Assembly: GCA_964646815.1 (NCBI GenBank) | Contig: CAZYFH010000010.1 | Span: 1-64,000, forward strand | Length of the DNA stretch: 64,000 bases | Origin: CAZYFH01 sp964646815 | Lineage (GTDB): Bacteria > Acidobacteriota > Vicinamibacteria > Vicinamibacterales > UBA8438 | Reading direction: 5' to 3' | Shown: piece after piece, positions 61,500 through 64,000 of the stretch | How positions within the stretch are numbered: position 1 is the stretch's first letter | How the letters are laid out: every line of letters begins with the position of its first letter | The notes under the pieces: generated by a model | The model's input: only the letters and a program-made list of their open reading frames with translations | What the model was told of the DNA's origin: nothing | The model's database searches: none | Made by a program: the position numbers and the translations under genes

Positions 61500-61805
61500 G
61501 TGGATGCAAGCACGAATACAAACGACGCAGACACGGACGCCGACGACGTAAGCCCGGGCCGAGGCAACCGGGGGGCGAAGGCCGGCGTTGTGCTCATGGC
61601 GATCGGAATGGGACTCTGGGTGGCGCTACTGCTCGTCCCGTTCCTGTCGCTGAGCGTGGCGGCAAGGGCGGGAATCGCCGGTGGACTGGTCATCGTTGCA
61701 GAGGTGGTGTTCTGGGTGGGAGCCGTGTTGGCGGGACCCACTGCAGCGCGACGGATGCGATCGTGGTGGCGCCGCAGCAACACGGCATCACCGCCTGGAC
61801 AGTGA
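61500..61805 (+). CDS. Small two-helix membrane protein (transporter-suffix-like)
   Basis: It is 101 residues with a GTG start. An acidic N-terminus (about 25 residues) is followed by two hydrophobic segments (AGVVLMAIGMGLWVALLLVPFLSL, AGGLVIVAEVVFWVGAVLAG) and a basic tail. The layout resembles proteins named transporter suffix domain-containing. SD is weak, so expression is uncertain. It follows the epoxide hydrolase by 30 bases. Confidence 0.6.
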   Translation: MDASTNTNDADTDADDVSPGRGNRGAKAGVVLMAIGMGLWVALLLVPFLSLSVAARAGIAGGLVIVAEVVFWVGAVLAGPTAARRMRSWWRRSNTASPPGQ

Positions 61806-61894
61806 AGGCACTGACCACCATCGAAACCGTACGACCTCCTCTGTGATGCATCGGTTCTCTCACGGGGTGATATGGTGAAGCGGAATCGGAGGGG

Positions 61895-62986
61895 ATGATG
61901 AGAAATGGTCGACTGATGCGTGATTCACTACTCTTGGCGCTCGTGGCGTTCCTGGTCAGCTGCGCGCCGACGGCCGAGGAGACCTCGGAGCCGATGACGG
62001 ATGCCGAGACGGCGGCCGAGGCCGCGGCGAACGCGTACACCCCGCCGGACGTGACCCCGGAGTCACGCGAGCTTGGGCAGGCCGACATCGAGCGGATGAT
62101 GACGGAGTTGTCAAACTGGGGGCGCTGGGGCCCAGATGACCAGTTGGGCGCTGCCAACCTGATTACGCCAGCCAAGCGGATGGAAGCTCTCTCGCTCGTC
62201 ACTGAGGGTGTCACCGTCTCGCTGGCGCATCGCCTCATCACGACCGAGGAGGAGGACGTCCCGCAGCCGTTCACGCACAGGATGTTAGGCGTGCCCGATG
62301 CGGCCGCGGAGCCTCCCTTGATGGGCGGGGTCATGGACAACTACGGCGTGACCTATCACGGCTACTCGCACAGCCACATCGACGCGCTATGTCACATTCT
62401 CTTCAAGGGCCAGATGTACAACGGCGTGTCGCAAGACACCATCACAGAGGCGGGGTGTTCGAACGCGTCGATCGATAACCTGCAGGGGGGCATCGTGACC
62501 CGCGGCGTTCTGTTCGACATCCCGCGCTTGAAGGGCGTGCCGTACCTGGAGCCGGGGACGCCGATCTACCAAGAGGATCTCGACGCGTGGGAGGAGATGG
62601 CCGGTGTCACGGTCCGGCCTGGCGACGTGATCTTCATACGGACCGGCCGGTGGGCGCGGCGCGCGGAGATGGGTCCGTGGGCTATAGCCGAGGAAGCGGC
62701 GGGCCTGCATGCGTCGACCATGCCGTGGGTGAAGGCGCGCGATGTCGCGCTCATCGGCAGCGACGCCGCACTGGACGTCTCGCCGTCCCAGGTCGAAGGG
62801 GTGGCGCTCCCGGTCCATATCCTGACCATCGTGGCGATGGGGGTGGACCTCTTCGACAACCAGGATCTCGAAGCGCTTGCCGAAACAGCCGCTGACCTGA
62901 ATCGATGGGAGTTCATGCTGATGGCGGCCCCGCTCGCGGTAGAGGGTGGGACCGGCTCGCCGCTGAACGCGCTCGCGCTCTTTTGA
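61895..62986 (+). CDS. Cyclase-family lipoprotein
   Basis: The protein has 363 residues from ATG 61895 after GGAGGGG. Lipobox FLVSCAP. An acidic stretch follows, then the cyclase fold with NWGRWGPDDQLG, HGYSHSHIDALCH (metal ligands), DNLQGGIVTRGVLFDIP, RPGDVIFIRTGRWA and GGTGSPLNALALF. It is a paralogue of 5499-6515, with the same metal motif and C-terminus. A TPEMTD-like spacer sits between lipid and catalytic domain. Confidence 0.89.
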   Translation: MMRNGRLMRDSLLLALVAFLVSCAPTAEETSEPMTDAETAAEAAANAYTPPDVTPESRELGQADIERMMTELSNWGRWGPDDQLGAANLITPAKRMEALSLVTEGVTVSLAHRLITTEEEDVPQPFTHRMLGVPDAAAEPPLMGGVMDNYGVTYHGYSHSHIDALCHILFKGQMYNGVSQDTITEAGCSNASIDNLQGGIVTRGVLFDIPRLKGVPYLEPGTPIYQEDLDAWEEMAGVTVRPGDVIFIRTGRWARRAEMGPWAIAEEAAGLHASTMPWVKARDVALIGSDAALDVSPSQVEGVALPVHILTIVAMGVDLFDNQDLEALAETAADLNRWEFMLMAAPLAVEGGTGSPLNALALF

Positions 62987-63115
62987 GCTCTGCCTAGGTG
63001 TGACGTTGCGTTGCCCATGTAGGGCAGGCCTTAGCAGGGGCTGAAGGTCTGCGCTACAGATGTTAAGCAAGTAAGCTGCGCGGTGAGACGGGGAACCCGG
63101 CGAGGACGGAACGCG

Positions 63116-63142
63116 CCCGCGCCACCCGAGCGGTGGCGCGGG
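63116..63142. terminator. Strong GC hairpin between convergent genes
   Basis: CCCGCGCCACC (63116-63126) pairs perfectly with GGTGGCGCGGG (63132-63142), loop CGAGC. It separates convergent genes ending at 62986 and 63154, but neither side has a good T-run, so it may be a bidirectional or rho-assisted terminator. Confidence 0.45.
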
Positions 63143-63153
63143 GTGTCTCGGAA

Positions 63154-63900
63154 TCAGTTTGACAGTAACTGGCCCTTGAGCCAGGAGAGGAGTGCCGGCT
63201 GCAGGTCGGGATTCTTCTCGAACATCGGCAACCCGTGCTCTGTCCCGCCGTAGATCTTGGCCATCGACTTCGGGTGCTTCGAGCCGTCGACCGCGCCCTT
63301 CAGCGCATCGCTGACTCCGGGGGTGATCGTGTCGCCCGTTGCCGCGGCGGCGAACACTCCCAAGTCCGGCGTGCTCGCGATGTGGGCGACTGCTGCTTCA
63401 CTCGGCGGGCCGGAGAGCAGCATCAGCGTCGTGATGCCGTCGTGACGCGAGGCGAGGTCTGCCGTCAGCATCGCTCCGCAACTGGCGCCACCGACCGCGA
63501 CGCGCGAGTCGTCTACGCCTGCCTGGCTGGTCAAGTACTCGTAGGCCATGTCCAGGTCGGCTGGTGACTTCATCATCAGGTTCTGGAATCCGGCGCTGCT
63601 CAGCGGTTCGCCGCCGCTGTCCCCGAAGCCACGAAGGTCCATTGTCAGCACGTGGACACCGGCCTGCACGAGGCTGGACGAGATGTCCTTCCACGAGTGA
63701 CGGTCCATATTGCACTGATGAATCAGGAGCATGGCCGGGCCGAAGACGAAGCTTCCCCCGGGGCGGCTGGGGGAGGTGTACGTGGCCTTGAGGGTCGTTC
63801 CATCGGCGGCCTCGAGGTCAACGTCCTTGGATTGCGCCAACGCCGGGGCGGCCACCATGACGGCGAGAATCAGTGCGACGACGAACGTGATGCGCTTCAT
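63154..63900 (-). CDS. Secreted alpha/beta hydrolase (dienelactone-hydrolase-like)
   Basis: The protein has 248 residues from ATG 63900 after AAGGAGG. Signal peptide ending ALAQS. Core motifs: LLIHQCNMDRHSW, LTMDLRGFGDSGG, the Ser nucleophile in VGGASCGAML (GxSxG), the acid in AAATGDTITPG and the His in GGTEHGLPMF. It is related to the esterase/dienelactone hydrolase group rather than to the Asp-nucleophile epoxide hydrolases elsewhere in the window. About 100 bases of DNA before it reach the window end without another gene. Confidence 0.88.
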   Translation of the reverse strand: MKRITFVVALILAVMVAAPALAQSKDVDLEAADGTTLKATYTSPSRPGGSFVFGPAMLLIHQCNMDRHSWKDISSSLVQAGVHVLTMDLRGFGDSGGEPLSSAGFQNLMMKSPADLDMAYEYLTSQAGVDDSRVAVGGASCGAMLTADLASRHDGITTLMLLSGPPSEAAVAHIASTPDLGVFAAAATGDTITPGVSDALKGAVDGSKHPKSMAKIYGGTEHGLPMFEKNPDLQPALLSWLKGQLLSN

Positions 63901-64000
63901 ATGCCGAACCTCCTTGGGGTCGCACGCGTGAATCCGAATCACCAAACGACCCTACATGTTGACACAGAACCCTTGTACAATGCTCTGAACGCTGAGGATC

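Noticed and set aside
1..64000. CRISPR arrays, prophage, rRNA operon, replication origin
   Set aside because: No spaced repeats, phage structural genes, rRNA or DnaA-box clusters were found on reading through.

Overview
The window is about 64 kb of high-GC bacterial DNA. It looks like a soil or marine-sediment Acidobacteriota chromosome (Vicinamibacteria type), but this is inferred from gene content only. The supporting content is several PQQ-propeller proteins, a DUF5916 protein, DinB-family proteins, remnants of Ser/Thr-kinase-TPR genes, and a six-member family of secreted proteins ending near an ACHEGN motif. No rRNA, tRNA, CRISPR array, phage module or intact IS transposase was seen.

Layout: 1-14.5 kb holds four PQQ-type propeller proteins, two periplasmic molybdenum oxidoreductases (one paired with a cytochrome b), a cyclase, a lactonase-like propeller, an AhpD-related protein and a limonene-epoxide-hydrolase-like protein. 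14.5-25 kb holds DinB, three members of the ACHEGN family, a CoA-transferase, an epoxide hydrolase, an MsrP-like protein, a two-gene cold-shock cluster (an RRM protein with an apparent AUU start, then a cold-shock protein) and an orphan Tat-exported ABC binding protein. 25-38 kb holds an epoxide hydrolase, a propeller protein, a decayed stretch, a TRAP transporter (P-M-Q order), a zinc metalloprotease, an MBL-fold lipoprotein between inverted repeats, and an acylase/serine-hydrolase pair. 38-50 kb holds a cytochrome c/copper monooxygenase fusion, a tandem DUF2911-like protein, an RND permease, a second DinB protein, a redoxin with in-frame UGA, DUF5916 and two more ACHEGN proteins. 50-64 kb holds MBL-fold proteins, a coiled-coil lipoprotein, a single-chain triple Rid protein, a methyltransferase, two cyclases, a secreted peroxiredoxin with in-frame UGA, an SDR, the sixth ACHEGN protein, an EHN-type epoxide hydrolase and an alpha/beta hydrolase.

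Most products carry Sec, Tat or lipoprotein signals, so the region encodes a largely extracytoplasmic oxidation and hydrolysis repertoire: PQQ and molybdenum enzymes, four epoxide hydrolases of two folds, three cyclase-family proteins, lactonase/MBL and acylase enzymes, and thiol or selenol peroxidases.

The most notable result is two genes, at 45125-46279 and 56098-56640, in which UGA sits at the redox-active Cys position. Each UGA is followed by a hairpin matching the bacterial SECIS geometry, with 20 and 21 nt to the apical loop. The first of these genes also has an in-frame UAG that needs explaining. Other highlights are the AUU-start RRM gene, the covalent triple-Rid protein, the ACHEGN family, a 166-bp MITE-like element and the inverted repeats around the MBL gene.
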